This document shows positions 50,382-59,870 of a DNA stretch of 64,000 nucleotides, piece after piece. The stretch spans positions 82,548-146,547 of the forward strand of contig CAJUSB010000001.1 in assembly GCA_910589115.1 (NCBI GenBank), given 5' to 3'. A model generated the notes under the pieces. The model was not told the origin of the DNA, searched no databases, and worked only from the letters and a program-made list of their open reading frames with translations. This stretch comes from an uncultured Clostridia bacterium (lineage in GTDB: Bacteria; Bacillota; Clostridia; Oscillospirales; Butyricicoccaceae). Every line of letters begins with the position of its first letter. Position 1 is the stretch's first letter. Made by a program: the position numbers and the translations under genes.

Positions 50382-53021
50382 ATGCAGTACAGAGGACTCA
50401 ATGAGCTGCGGGAAGCATATCTCGCATATTTTGAGAGTAAGGATCACCTTCGCTTGCCCAGCTTTTCGCTGATACCGCAGAACGATGCATCGTTACTGCT
50501 GATTAACTCAGGTATGGCGCCGATGAAGCCTTATTTTACCGGTGAACAGGAACCGCCGCGCCGCCGTGTGACGACCTGCCAGAAGTGCATCCGCACCGGC
50601 GATATTGATAATGTTGGCAAAACCGCCCGGCATGGTACTTTTTTTGAAATGCTCGGCAACTTTTCCTTTGGCGATTATTTCAAGCGGGAAGCGATTGAAT
50701 GGAGCTGGGAGTTCCTGACCGAGGTTGTCGGGCTGGATGAAAACCGCCTGTACCCATCCATTTACGAGGATGATGAAGAGGCGTTTGATATCTGGCATAA
50801 TGTGATGGGGATTCCATCTGAACGTATTTTCCGGTTTGGCAAGTCAGATAATTTCTGGGAGCACGGCTCCGGCCCCTGCGGCCCCTGTTCTGAAATATAT
50901 TATGACCGTGGGGAAAAGTATGGCTGCGGCAAGCCAGACTGCACGGTTGGCTGTGAATGCGACCGCTATATGGAAGTTTGGAATAATGTTTTCTCACAGT
51001 TTGATAATGATGGCCAGGGAAATTATACCGAACTGAAACAAAAGAATATCGACACCGGTATGGGCCTGGAACGCCTTGCGGTTGTGGTTCAGGATGTGGA
51101 TTCGCTTTTCGAGGTCGATACAGTCCGCAATATTATGAAGCATATCGAAAAAATTGCCGGTATTACCTATCATCAGAATCATGACAGTGATGTTTCTCTG
51201 CGTGTTATTACCGACCATATCCGTTCTACAACAATGATGATTTGCGATGGTGTAATTCCGTCCAATGAGGGCAGGGGATATGTGCTCCGCCGTTTGCTGC
51301 GCCGCGCTGCGCGTCACGGCAAGCTGCTTGGCATTGACCGTCCATTCCTTGTGGATGTCTGCGGGACTGTCATCCGTGAAAGCGGTGACGCCTATCCTGA
51401 ACTGGTACAGAAGCAGGAATATATCTGCAAGGTCATTCAGATGGAGGAAACGCGTTTTGATGCAACGATTGACAGTGGATTGTCTATTTTGAATGACAAA
51501 ATTGCAGCGGTGAAGGAAAAAGGCGAATCCGAACTGCCTGCTGCGGATGCATTCAAACTGTATGATACCTTTGGTTTCCCGATTGACCTGACGCTTGAAA
51601 TTTTGGAAGAGCAGGGACTGAGTACGGACCGTGCCGGGTTTGATAAGCTGATGGATGAGCAGCGTGTACGGGCCCGTGAGGACCGGAAACGTATGGGCGA
51701 CCTTGGCTGGGCAAGTGAAGAACTTGGCCTTGATAAATCAATTAAGACCCAATTTGACGGCTATACTGTTTTTTCGGAAGATGCGGTTGTGCTGGCTATC
51801 GTTGCAAACGGCGAGGTATCCGGCTCGGCAACTGAGGGCGATCAGGTGACGGTTGTACTCGACCATACGCCGTTCTATGCGGAAATGGGCGGTCAGGTAG
51901 CTGACCATGGTGTACTGCGTTCCTCTAAGGGCGCGGTCGCTCAGATAACCGATGTACAGCGCACCAAGGATGGAAAATTCATGCATATCGGTACGGTAGA
52001 GACCGGTGTATTAGCGGTTGATGATACTGTCACGGCTGCGATTGATTTGGAGCGGCGGCAGGCGATCGCGCGTTCACATACGGCGACGCATTTGTTACAG
52101 CAGGCCTTGAGACAGGTGCTTGGCTCACATGTAGAGCAGGCAGGCGCATATAACGATCCCGATCATCTGCGTTTTGACTTTACCCATTTCGAGGCGGTCA
52201 AACCAGAAGAGCTGGAACGTATTGAGACGATTGTAAATGAAGAGATCCTGAAAGGTTCTACCGTCATTACCGAGGAAATGCCGATTGAAGAAGCCAAGGA
52301 ACGCGGCGCAATGGCACTTTTCGGCGAGAAATATGGTGCGGTTGTACGTGTTGTACAGGCAGGGGATTTTTCGATTGAGCTTTGCGGCGGCACGCATCTG
52401 GATAATACTGCAAAGGCAGGCGTATTTAAGATCACCAGCGAAAGCTCCGTTGCAGCGGGTGTCCGGCGTATTGAGGCAGTTGTAGGCAAGGGCCTGCTGA
52501 AATTCCTGACAGACGGCCAGCGGCTGATTAGCCGTGCAGCCGCAGCGCTGAAAACCAATCCGCAGGACATGCTTGCGCGTGTCGGTCAGGTAATGGGCGA
52601 TATGCAGCAGATGAATAAGCACATGGAACAGCTGTCTGCCCGGATCGCTAAAATGAAGATGGTAGAGTTGTTTAACCTGACCAAGGATGTAAAGGGTGTA
52701 AACGTTGTTGCAACCATGTTGGATGATACTGATACGGATGCATTGCGTGTCATGGGTGACGAGGTCAAGGCGCGTGCACCTAAAATGGTAGCGGTTTTGG
52801 CGGCTGTGAACAATGGAAAAATCAATTTCCTGTGTGTCTGCGGTGCAGAAGCTGTCAAATTGGGTGCGAATGCCGGTAAGATTGTGAAGGAAGTTGCAAA
52901 GATTTGCGGTGGCGGCGGCGGCGGACGCCCGGACAGCGCGACAGCAGGCGGCAAGGATCCTTCCAAACTGGAAATGGCGCTTGAGTCGGTCAATGATATT
53001 GTAGCGGCGCAGCTTGGCTGA
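50382..53021 (+). CDS. alaS: Alanyl-tRNA synthetase
   Basis: Class II synthetase charging tRNA-Ala. The catalytic domain starts with MQYRGLNELREAYLAYFESK and includes GPCGPCSEIYYD near residue 165. The editing domain has HTATHLLQQALRQVLG near 567 and CGGTHLDNTAKAG near 668, whose His and Cys bind zinc. A C-terminal coiled coil and Gly-rich C-Ala domain (GGGGGGRPDSATAGG) end the 879-aa protein. Its leader contains a promoter and a terminator-like hairpin. The HIT gene follows 23 bp later. Confidence 0.97.
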   Translation: MQYRGLNELREAYLAYFESKDHLRLPSFSLIPQNDASLLLINSGMAPMKPYFTGEQEPPRRRVTTCQKCIRTGDIDNVGKTARHGTFFEMLGNFSFGDYFKREAIEWSWEFLTEVVGLDENRLYPSIYEDDEEAFDIWHNVMGIPSERIFRFGKSDNFWEHGSGPCGPCSEIYYDRGEKYGCGKPDCTVGCECDRYMEVWNNVFSQFDNDGQGNYTELKQKNIDTGMGLERLAVVVQDVDSLFEVDTVRNIMKHIEKIAGITYHQNHDSDVSLRVITDHIRSTTMMICDGVIPSNEGRGYVLRRLLRRAARHGKLLGIDRPFLVDVCGTVIRESGDAYPELVQKQEYICKVIQMEETRFDATIDSGLSILNDKIAAVKEKGESELPAADAFKLYDTFGFPIDLTLEILEEQGLSTDRAGFDKLMDEQRVRAREDRKRMGDLGWASEELGLDKSIKTQFDGYTVFSEDAVVLAIVANGEVSGSATEGDQVTVVLDHTPFYAEMGGQVADHGVLRSSKGAVAQITDVQRTKDGKFMHIGTVETGVLAVDDTVTAAIDLERRQAIARSHTATHLLQQALRQVLGSHVEQAGAYNDPDHLRFDFTHFEAVKPEELERIETIVNEEILKGSTVITEEMPIEEAKERGAMALFGEKYGAVVRVVQAGDFSIELCGGTHLDNTAKAGVFKITSESSVAAGVRRIEAVVGKGLLKFLTDGQRLISRAAAALKTNPQDMLARVGQVMGDMQQMNKHMEQLSARIAKMKMVELFNLTKDVKGVNVVATMLDDTDTDALRVMGDEVKARAPKMVAVLAAVNNGKINFLCVCGAEAVKLGANAGKIVKEVAKICGGGGGGRPDSATAGGKDPSKLEMALESVNDIVAAQLG

Positions 53022-53044
53022 CCGCAAACAGGAGGGAATGGCTG

Positions 53045-53383
53045 ATGAACGACTGTATTTTCTGTAAAATCGTATCGGGCGAAATCCCGTCAAATAAAGT
53101 CTATGAAGATGACCAGTGCCTTGCTTTTTATGACCTTGACCCGCAGGCGCCGACACACTTTCTTGTGATTCCGAAAGCCCATATTGAATCTGCACGTTCC
53201 ATCAATGCAGGTAACTGTCAAATCGTTGGGCATTGTTATGCAGTCATTGCGCAGATTGCGCAGGATATGGGGCTTGAAAGTTACCGTGTAGTTACAAACT
53301 GTGGTTTACAGGCTGGGCAGAGTGTATTCCACCTGCATTTTCACGTGCTGGCAGGACGCGATATGACATGGCCTCCCGGTTGA
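53045..53383 (+). CDS. HIT family (HINT-like) nucleotide hydrolase
   Basis: Histidine triad protein of 112 aa that hydrolyses nucleoside phosphoramidates and adenylates. It starts CIFCKIVSGEIPSNKVYED with the zinc-type CxxC. It ends with the triad FHLHFHVLAGRDMTWPPG (H-x-H-x-H). Its place next to alaS may reflect the known ability of HINT proteins to hydrolyse aminoacyl-adenylates made by synthetases (inference). A strong terminator follows. Confidence 0.95.
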   Translation: MNDCIFCKIVSGEIPSNKVYEDDQCLAFYDLDPQAPTHFLVIPKAHIESARSINAGNCQIVGHCYAVIAQIAQDMGLESYRVVTNCGLQAGQSVFHLHFHVLAGRDMTWPPG

Positions 53384-53408
53384 CCGGATATTGATAAAGC
53401 ACTTTTGG

Positions 53409-53443
53409 GGGAGCAGTGCGGCTAAGCATTGCTCCCACTTTTT
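53409..53443 (+). terminator. Intrinsic terminator after alaS-HIT
   Basis: GGGAGCAGTGC (53409-53419) pairs with GCATTGCTCCC (53426-53436; one G-T pair), 6-nt loop, followed by ACTTTTT. Confidence 0.88.
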
Positions 53444-53478
53444 AAGTATGGGCATATACTGAAGGGGGGATGCAGGGG

Positions 53479-55734
53479 ATGAATCGACCTGTAATCGTAG
53501 CAGCAGTCTGTTTAGCAGCGGCCTCGGCCATTGGTACGCAAACAGGGCTGCTGCTTGAAGTCCCTCTTGCGGTTTGGCCGGTGATTGCTGGGGCAGCGGT
53601 GCTGCTGGGCGGCTTTCACCGTGGACTGGCAAGAGCTTTGCCGTATGTGATACTTGCCGCCGCTGCCTGTTTGTATGTAGGTGGATATCAACGTGTTACC
53701 GCAAAACCGGTGCAGTCATTGGCTCGGAAAGATGTACTTTCTGTGCGTGCTGTAGTGCTCGACTATGCAGATCAATATGAGGAGACACAGCGGGTCCCGC
53801 TTCGCATTACCGCAGTTGGAACGGAAGCACCCGGTGATCTGCAAATGAGACCTTTCAAGACTCTGTGTTATTTGCCGGTCACGCCTGAACTGCTGGAGCC
53901 CGGAGATCAAATTGAAACCTGTGTCAGCTTTTATATCCCTGATGTACGTGATGGGTTTGCACGGCAGGAATACTATGCGGCAAACGGTTATTTTGTGCTT
54001 GCACGGCAGGCAGAAGAGGCCGAGGCAGTGCATGTGCACAATGAACCGGTTTGGTGGTCATACCCGCTGCGGCTGGCAAGGGAATTAAAATTATCAGTTT
54101 CCCGCCAGTTTCCGGAACGGGAGGCAGGGCTATTGAATGCAATTCTGTTTGGAGACCGCTCCGGCATGGCTCCTTCCGACTCCCGAAACCTGCGGAAAGC
54201 GGGATTAAGCCATATGACAGCTGTTTCCGGGATGCATGTGGGGTTCCTTGTGACCTTTTTCTGTATTGTATTGGGTAAAAAATTTGGCTCTATTGTTTCG
54301 GTTGCAGCCATTTTGTGTTTTATCCCCATGGCTGGCGCAAGCCCGTCGGTTATTCGCGCAGCGGTTATGTACATTATCATGATTGTTTCATTTCTGCGGT
54401 TTGAAGAATCGGAGACATTGAATTCGCTTGCAGCTGCATTGACTGTTTTGCTTCTGACAAACCCATATTCGATTGCAAGTGCAAGCCTGCTTCTCTCTTT
54501 TGGCGCTACATTGGGTCTGCTCTTGTTTTCTGGCCGTATTCAGCGGCTGCTGATGGAGCCTGTTCCATGGCAGAACTGGATGGCACGAAAGCCTGTCCAC
54601 GCCATTGCCTCTGTTATTTCCTGTTCATTCAGTACGATGGTGTTTACGACGCCTGTCTTATTAGCAGGATTCGGCTATATTACGGTGTTATCAGTGTTGG
54701 CCAATTTACTGACCCTGCCTGTTATTGGCGCGGCATTTATGCTCGGATTGCTTGTCTCATTCTGCGGACTGCTGATGCCTACCGGCTGGGAATTGCTGGT
54801 GAATGCAGAAGAGGCTTTGCTTTCCTACATCCTCCAAGTGAGTGATTGGGTGGCGCATCTGCCGTTTGGTGTGTTGTCCTGGGGCGATTTACTCGGAAAA
54901 ACGGCTGTTTCAGGCTTTTATATTGGGCTTTTCCTGTTGGTTCTATTCCATAGGAAGAAGCAAATCCTTTGGGTTTTGATTCCGGTATGTATGTTATTGG
55001 CTGGATGCAGCTTTTGGACAGCAAAGGAAATACGGGAAAGCACACGTTTGACTGTCCTTCCTAGCGGGGCAGGGCAGACGATGGTCTATTCTACAGGCCC
55101 AGGCGCATTGACCGTGATTGACTGCGGCGGAGATAAAGGGCATGACTCTGCGGAAGCCGTGGTTGAATTCCTTGATTGGAACGGATTTGAAGCCATTGAC
55201 ACGATGATTTTAACGGCTGTCGATCAGTCCCACGCCAGATATGCAGCAAAATTACTTCGGACGGGGCTGGTTCGTTCACTGGTTTTTCCGGAAATTCCTC
55301 AAAGCAGACAAAAAGAACTTTATATGGACTTAATATCGGCGGCTGAGGAGGCTGACGTGCAATATTGTATAGGTATACCGTACAAATTGCCGGAGGGTAT
55401 TACAGTTTCAGATGAAATAGAGCGTAAATTAGTGGTTTATTTGACCTTGGGGGACAAGCAGGTGATGACCGTTCACAGCCTGACCCAGAAAATGCTGGCG
55501 GAATTTTTGGAAACAGCGCCAGTACAAACAGATATTTTGCTTCTTTCTGAACACAATATAGAGGACGCAGACATGCTGCGGGCTGCACTGGAAGTCCTTC
55601 AGCCGGAGGATCTGATTCTGGAATGCGGCTACATAGAAAATGAAAGCCTGCTCCGCAGACCTTGTCATAATACCAAATTAGAGGGCAGCATCATTTTGTC
55701 AGAGCGGAAAGGGGGAGGTGTGAAATGGCAGTAA
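53479..55734 (+). CDS. comEC: ComEC/Rec2 family DNA-uptake membrane protein with degenerate C-terminal domain
   Basis: Inner-membrane channel candidate for transforming DNA. The N-terminal DUF4131 part, the OB-like extracellular segment and the Competence domain (KAGLSHMTAVSGMHVGFLV, then GASPSVIRAAVMYIIMI) are intact, with many transmembrane helices up to about residue 510. The C-terminal ~230 residues occupy the metallo-beta-lactamase-like position, but the D-x-GQGD and HxHxDH metal motifs are absent (PSGAGQTMV; TAVDQSHARYA). The start at 53479 has AAGGGGGG at good spacing; ATG 53470 is too close. The length is about 751 aa. It overlaps holA. Confidence 0.9.
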   Translation: MNRPVIVAAVCLAAASAIGTQTGLLLEVPLAVWPVIAGAAVLLGGFHRGLARALPYVILAAAACLYVGGYQRVTAKPVQSLARKDVLSVRAVVLDYADQYEETQRVPLRITAVGTEAPGDLQMRPFKTLCYLPVTPELLEPGDQIETCVSFYIPDVRDGFARQEYYAANGYFVLARQAEEAEAVHVHNEPVWWSYPLRLARELKLSVSRQFPEREAGLLNAILFGDRSGMAPSDSRNLRKAGLSHMTAVSGMHVGFLVTFFCIVLGKKFGSIVSVAAILCFIPMAGASPSVIRAAVMYIIMIVSFLRFEESETLNSLAAALTVLLLTNPYSIASASLLLSFGATLGLLLFSGRIQRLLMEPVPWQNWMARKPVHAIASVISCSFSTMVFTTPVLLAGFGYITVLSVLANLLTLPVIGAAFMLGLLVSFCGLLMPTGWELLVNAEEALLSYILQVSDWVAHLPFGVLSWGDLLGKTAVSGFYIGLFLLVLFHRKKQILWVLIPVCMLLAGCSFWTAKEIRESTRLTVLPSGAGQTMVYSTGPGALTVIDCGGDKGHDSAEAVVEFLDWNGFEAIDTMILTAVDQSHARYAAKLLRTGLVRSLVFPEIPQSRQKELYMDLISAAEEADVQYCIGIPYKLPEGITVSDEIERKLVVYLTLGDKQVMTVHSLTQKMLAEFLETAPVQTDILLLSEHNIEDADMLRAALEVLQPEDLILECGYIENESLLRRPCHNTKLEGSIILSERKGGGVKWQ

Positions 55735-56771
55735 AGTCAAAGGAAAAAAAATCAAATGGTGCAGCCATGCTCAAAAATGCACTGAAAACAGGCAGTTTTG
55801 ACCGCCTTTACCTGATTACTGGAGATGAATCCTATCTAAAGGAATATTATTTGACGCAATTGAAGCAAAAGGTAGTGGATGAAACCTTTCGGGAGTTTAA
55901 CCTGGTTGAACTCGAAGGGAAGAGCATGACACCGGAGGCGCTTAGTGATGCAATCGAAAGTTATCCGGCTATGGCCGAACGCAAACTGGTCGTAGTGACA
56001 GATTTTGATCTTTATAAGGCGCCAGCTGCTTTTCAGCCAGTGATTGAAACGATTTTGACGGATTTGCCGGAATATATTTGTCTGGTATTCTATTACGATA
56101 TTTTAGAATTCAAGCCGGATAAACGTACAAAGGTACATCAGCGACTGGAAAAGACGGCCTGTATTGCAGAGTTCTCCCGAATGGAAGAGCGTGAGCTGAT
56201 TTCCTGGCTGCGCCGCCGGTTCCGTGAGCTTGGGAAGACAATAGATGACGGTACTTGTTCCTATATGTTATTCCTGTGCGGAAATTCCATGACCAATCTG
56301 GTAGGGGAAATCGAAAAGGCTGCGGCCTTTGCAACGGTTGAAAAAATCACACAGTATCATATTGACGCTGTATGCACCCGGGTGCTGGATGCTGTTGTGT
56401 TTGATCTAACAGATGCCATTTCGGCACAGCGGTTTGATAAGGCAGTTGCACTTGTAAATGACTTAATTGCGCAGAAAAATAATGAGATTACAATTTTCAC
56501 TACGATTATCCGACACATTCAGCGTCTTTATGCTGCAAAATTGAATACAGAAGCCCGGGGCGGGGAATCGTCACTATTTGAATTGCTTGGCACGCATTCC
56601 TCCTACTATGCACGCCAAATCGTGAATGCTTCCCGAAAAACAACGCTCCCATGGCTGCGGAATGCGGCAAAAATATGTGGAGAAACCGATACGCTGTTGA
56701 AGAGCAGTGCAGCAGACCGTCAAAAGCTGCTGGAGCTGGCAATTTTAGGTATGGCAGGGGGGATGTCATGA
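55725..56771 (+). CDS. holA: DNA polymerase III subunit delta
   Basis: Clamp-loader wrench subunit that opens the beta clamp. It begins with a short basic stretch, then FDRLYLITGDESYLKEYYLTQL, the family start. AAA-like domains I-II run to about residue 215 and domain III to the end. The length of 348 aa is normal. Its start overlaps comEC by 10 nt, the conserved comEC-holA order of Firmicutes. Its stop overlaps the RNase M5 gene by ATGA. Confidence 0.93.
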   Translation: MAVKSKEKKSNGAAMLKNALKTGSFDRLYLITGDESYLKEYYLTQLKQKVVDETFREFNLVELEGKSMTPEALSDAIESYPAMAERKLVVVTDFDLYKAPAAFQPVIETILTDLPEYICLVFYYDILEFKPDKRTKVHQRLEKTACIAEFSRMEERELISWLRRRFRELGKTIDDGTCSYMLFLCGNSMTNLVGEIEKAAAFATVEKITQYHIDAVCTRVLDAVVFDLTDAISAQRFDKAVALVNDLIAQKNNEITIFTTIIRHIQRLYAAKLNTEARGGESSLFELLGTHSSYYARQIVNASRKTTLPWLRNAAKICGETDTLLKSSAADRQKLLELAILGMAGGMS

Positions 56772-57361
56772 TACGGATTCGTGAAGCCGTCCTGGTTGAG
56801 GGACGGTATGATGTGAATACGCTTCGGCAAATCGTTGATACCGTTGTATTGGAAACGGGTGGTTTTCGCATTTTCAATGATGAGGATAGACTGCGCCTGA
56901 TCCGGCGAATTGCAGCAGTTCGCGGACTGATTATATTGACCGACAGTGACGGGGCAGGGTTTGTCATTCGTAACTATCTGAAAGGGGCATTGCCAAAGGA
57001 GCAGGTCAAACAAGCCTATATTCCTGACATTGCAGGCAAGGAACCGCGTAAACGAAAGGGTTCCAGGGAAGGGAAGCTCGGTGTAGAGGGAATGCGGCCG
57101 GAAATTATACAAAAAGCGCTGATAAATGCCGGTGCAACCATTTTGGATGGGGAACCCGCTGAATTGAACAAAATAAATCTAATTACAAAAGCTGACCTGT
57201 ATGCTTATGGTCTTTCCGGCGGGCAGGGAAGTGCAGAACGGAGACGGATGCTGCTGAAACGTCTTGAGCTTCCCGAACATATGACGGCAAATGCACTGCT
57301 TGAATATATTAACGCTGTTTCCACAAAAGAAGAGCTGGAACAAATTATCAAGTCAGTATAA
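56768..57361 (+). CDS. rnmV: Toprim-domain ribonuclease M5-like protein
   Basis: Toprim endonuclease that matures 5S rRNA in Bacillus. It has the toprim Glu in REAVLVEGRYDVNTLRQ near residue 9 and the DxD in LIILTDSDGAGFVIRNYL near 57. GVEGMRPEIIQKAL is the second family block. The length of 197 aa fits (Bacillus M5 is 186). The start at 56768 is fixed by the ATGA overlap with holA; the longer frame lies in holA. In Bacillus rnmV precedes ksgA; here it ends this operon. Confidence 0.88.
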   Translation: MIRIREAVLVEGRYDVNTLRQIVDTVVLETGGFRIFNDEDRLRLIRRIAAVRGLIILTDSDGAGFVIRNYLKGALPKEQVKQAYIPDIAGKEPRKRKGSREGKLGVEGMRPEIIQKALINAGATILDGEPAELNKINLITKADLYAYGLSGGQGSAERRRMLLKRLELPEHMTANALLEYINAVSTKEELEQIIKSV

Positions 57362-57431
57362 AGGAAATTGCTTTACATATTTTGTACAGTTGATGGGAAC
57401 AATTTAAGGATAATCATATGGAGGGAACAAA

Positions 57432-58052
57432 ATGACGAAAACCAGTAAGATCACATACACGGCGATTTTTGCTGCTTTTTCATCTGTGTTGATGTATTTT
57501 GAATTTCCACTGCCATTTATGCCACCTTTTTTACAGGTCGATTTAAGCGGAGTGGCAGTGCTGATTGGAGCATTTATATTTGGTATCCGTTCAGGTATCT
57601 GTATGATCCTGATTAAGGATTTAATTCACCTGACCAAATCTGCTACCGGTGGATCAGGTGAATTAGCTGATTTCCTGATGATGACAGCGTTAATTGTGGT
57701 TGCGGTTACGATTTACCAGCGGAGCCGGACGCGCAAGGCTGCTGTGTCCGGTTGCCTGATTGGAACGGTCGGAATGGCTTTTGTAGGAATGCTGACCAAT
57801 TATTTTCTGATTATTCCATATTATATTGTTGCAATGGGCTGGCCGATAGAAACAATTCTCGATTTGTGTGCACAGGTGAACCCATATATCGGCAGTATGT
57901 GGGGGTATCTTCTGCTCGGTGTTCTTCCGTTTAATTTAATAAAAGGCTTGATTATCACCATAATCACACTGCTGGCATATAAAAAGTTATCAATTTTTAT
58001 TAAGTCCAAACAAATTACATTTGGACACACGCATGGAACAACAAAAGCATAA
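57432..58052 (+). CDS. ECF transporter S component, riboflavin (RibU) type
   Basis: Membrane substrate-binding subunit of an energy-coupling factor importer, 206 aa with six hydrophobic segments. The N-terminal FPLPFMPPFLQVDLSGVAVLIG (cited in part), KDLIHLTKSATGGSGELADFL and NYFLIIPYYIVAMGWP match RibU, the riboflavin transporter. No FMN riboswitch is visible in the 70-bp leader (RBS GGAGGG), although RibU genes often have one. The EcfA/T module is not in this window. Confidence 0.85.
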   Translation: MTKTSKITYTAIFAAFSSVLMYFEFPLPFMPPFLQVDLSGVAVLIGAFIFGIRSGICMILIKDLIHLTKSATGGSGELADFLMMTALIVVAVTIYQRSRTRKAAVSGCLIGTVGMAFVGMLTNYFLIIPYYIVAMGWPIETILDLCAQVNPYIGSMWGYLLLGVLPFNLIKGLIITIITLLAYKKLSIFIKSKQITFGHTHGTTKA

Positions 58053-58060
58053 ACACTCAT

Positions 58061-58096
58061 CAAAACCCTCAGCGAGCAGTCACTGAGGGTTTTGAT
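58061..58096. terminator. Bidirectional intrinsic terminator
   Basis: Perfect 13-bp stem TCAAAACCCTCAG/CTGAGGGTTTTGA with a 10-nt loop after the RibU-like gene. Confidence 0.9.
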
Positions 58097-58223
58097 GGTG
58101 AATTCGTAAATCCACCTTCCCTTAATTATACAAAATCTTTATTTTGTATAATTTTATGTCATGTGATTTTAAGTGCTCTTTCACCTGTCTCCCCTGTACC
58201 TGCTGAAAGGAATTTAAGCATAA

Positions 58224-58264
58224 AAATAAAATACAGGCTCCACGGTATTCGCCGCAGAAGCCTG
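58224..58264 (-). terminator. Terminator of the leuACDB operon
   Basis: On the minus strand CAGGCTTC (58264-58257) pairs with GGAGCCTG (58241-58234; one G-T), followed by TATTTTATTTTTA. It lies 20 nt after the leuB stop. Confidence 0.82.
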
Positions 58265-58284
58265 CATTTTTCAGAAGTATGATA

Positions 58285-59361
58285 TTAAAGATTGTTTCTG
58301 ATGTTTGCGCCCATTTCGCTGGTTGTGAGCACAGTTTCGCCAGTATGTGCAATATCAGCCGTGCGGCAGCCGTCATTAAGTGTTTTTTCAACAGCAGCTT
58401 CGATTGCAGCAGCTTCCGCAGTCAATCCGAATGAATATCTCAGCATCATAGCGCATGACAGGATGGTTGCAATCGGGTTAGCAATGCCTTTCCCAGCGAT
58501 ATCCGGCGCAGAACCGTGAATTGGCTCGTACATTCCCCGGCCAGTCTCTCCAATGGAAGCCGATGGCAGCATACCGATCGAACCAGTAATCATAGAGGCT
58601 TCGTCCGAAAGGATATCACCGAACAAGTTGCCTGTCACAATAACATCAAATTGTCCCGGATTACGTACCAACTGCATTGCTGCATTATCAACATACATAT
58701 GGTTAAGCGTTACATCAGGATATTCCCCCGCTACACGGGTCACTGTTTCACGCCACACTCGAGAGGTTTCTAATACGTTGGATTTGTCAACGCTGGTTAC
58801 TTTTTTAGAGCGGACCCGCGCCATTTCAAACGCACGGCGGGCAATTCGTTCCACCTCGTATACCGAGTAATTCATGTCGTCGCAGCCCATTTCACCCCAG
58901 CCGCAGTCGCTTTCTTTGCGGTAATGCTTTCCAAAATAAACGTCACCGGTCAGTTCGCGGCAAACTACGATATCAAACCCTTCCCCAATGATTTCGGGTT
59001 TGATTGGACATGCATCAGCAAGTGCTTTATACATCATCGCAGGACGGATATTTGCAAACAGTCCCAGGCTTTCCCGCAGGCCAAGCAATGCCTTTTCCGG
59101 ACGCTTGTCAGACGGTACACCATCCCACTTGGGGCCGCCGACTGCACCCAGCAGCACAGAATCCGCTGCTTTACAAATGTCAATCGTCTCCTGCGTCAGA
59201 GGGATGCCGTTGGCATCAATGGAACAGCCGCCTGCAAGCACTTCCTGAAAATCGAATGTATGTCCGAACTTCTCCCCTACTTTTTCAAGCGTGAGCATTG
59301 CCTCGGTTACAATTTCAGGACCGATCCCATCTCCCTTAATAACTGCAATTCGATACCGCAT
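58285..59361 (-). CDS. leuB: 3-isopropylmalate dehydrogenase
   Basis: Oxidises 3-isopropylmalate to 2-oxo-4-methyl-3-carboxypentanoate with NAD, which decarboxylates to the leucine precursor. The start MRYRIAVIKGDGIGPEI is typical. The substrate-binding LLGLRESLGLFANIRPAM and DKSNVLETSRVWRE motifs and the C-terminal HGSAPDIAGKGIANP metal/NAD region are complete. The length of 358 aa is normal. It is the last gene of the operon, starting 3 nt after leuD. Confidence 0.96.
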   Translation of the reverse strand: MRYRIAVIKGDGIGPEIVTEAMLTLEKVGEKFGHTFDFQEVLAGGCSIDANGIPLTQETIDICKAADSVLLGAVGGPKWDGVPSDKRPEKALLGLRESLGLFANIRPAMMYKALADACPIKPEIIGEGFDIVVCRELTGDVYFGKHYRKESDCGWGEMGCDDMNYSVYEVERIARRAFEMARVRSKKVTSVDKSNVLETSRVWRETVTRVAGEYPDVTLNHMYVDNAAMQLVRNPGQFDVIVTGNLFGDILSDEASMITGSIGMLPSASIGETGRGMYEPIHGSAPDIAGKGIANPIATILSCAMMLRYSFGLTAEAAAIEAAVEKTLNDGCRTADIAHTGETVLTTSEMGANIRNNL

Positions 59362-59364
59362 GGA

Positions 59365-59856
59365 TCATGCTCCCCTTTCCTTCAGCGACTTCAAAAGGCC
59401 GCCAGCTTTGATAATACTCTGGATAAAGGGAGGAAAGGCTGCTGCCTGATAGGTTTCCCCTCTCGTCTCGTTTGTAATGACACCAGTATCAAAATCAACA
59501 GAAACCTGATCCCCAGCTTGAATGGCATTTGCAGCCGCTTCACACTCAAGAATCGGCAGGCCGATATTGATTGCATTCCGATAGAAAATGCGTGCAAAAG
59601 AGGTCGCAATGACACAGGAAACCTGATTTTCCCGCAAGACCAGCGGCGCATGTTCACGCGAAGAACCACAGCCAAAATTCCGGGTTGCCACCACAATGTC
59701 GCCGGGCTGTACCTTCTTGACAAATTCGGTATCAATATCCTCCATTGCATGACTGGAGAGTTCCTTTACATCGGCAATATTCAGATAGCGCGCCGGGATA
59801 ATCACATCGGTATCCACGTTGTCGCCGTATTTAAAAACAGTACCATTTACAACCAT
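59365..59856 (-). CDS. leuD: 3-isopropylmalate dehydratase small subunit
   Basis: Swivelling domain of isopropylmalate isomerase, forming a heterodimer with LeuC. The motifs [33 protein letters not shown] and [19 protein letters not shown] are complete. The 163-aa length matches the short archaeal/Clostridial type. The start at ATG 59856 has AGGAGG 7 nt before it; a TTG two codons earlier is less likely. The gap to leuC is 14 nt. Confidence 0.95.
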   Translation of the reverse strand: MVVNGTVFKYGDNVDTDVIIPARYLNIADVKELSSHAMEDIDTEFVKKVQPGDIVVATRNFGCGSSREHAPLVLRENQVSCVIATSFARIFYRNAINIGLPILECEAAANAIQAGDQVSVDFDTGVITNETRGETYQAAAFPPFIQSIIKAGGLLKSLKERGA

Positions 59857-59870
59857 TTTCAAACCTCCTA

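Noticed and set aside
57362..57431. FMN riboswitch before the RibU-like gene
   Set aside because: The 70-nt gap is too short and lacks the conserved RFN blocks.
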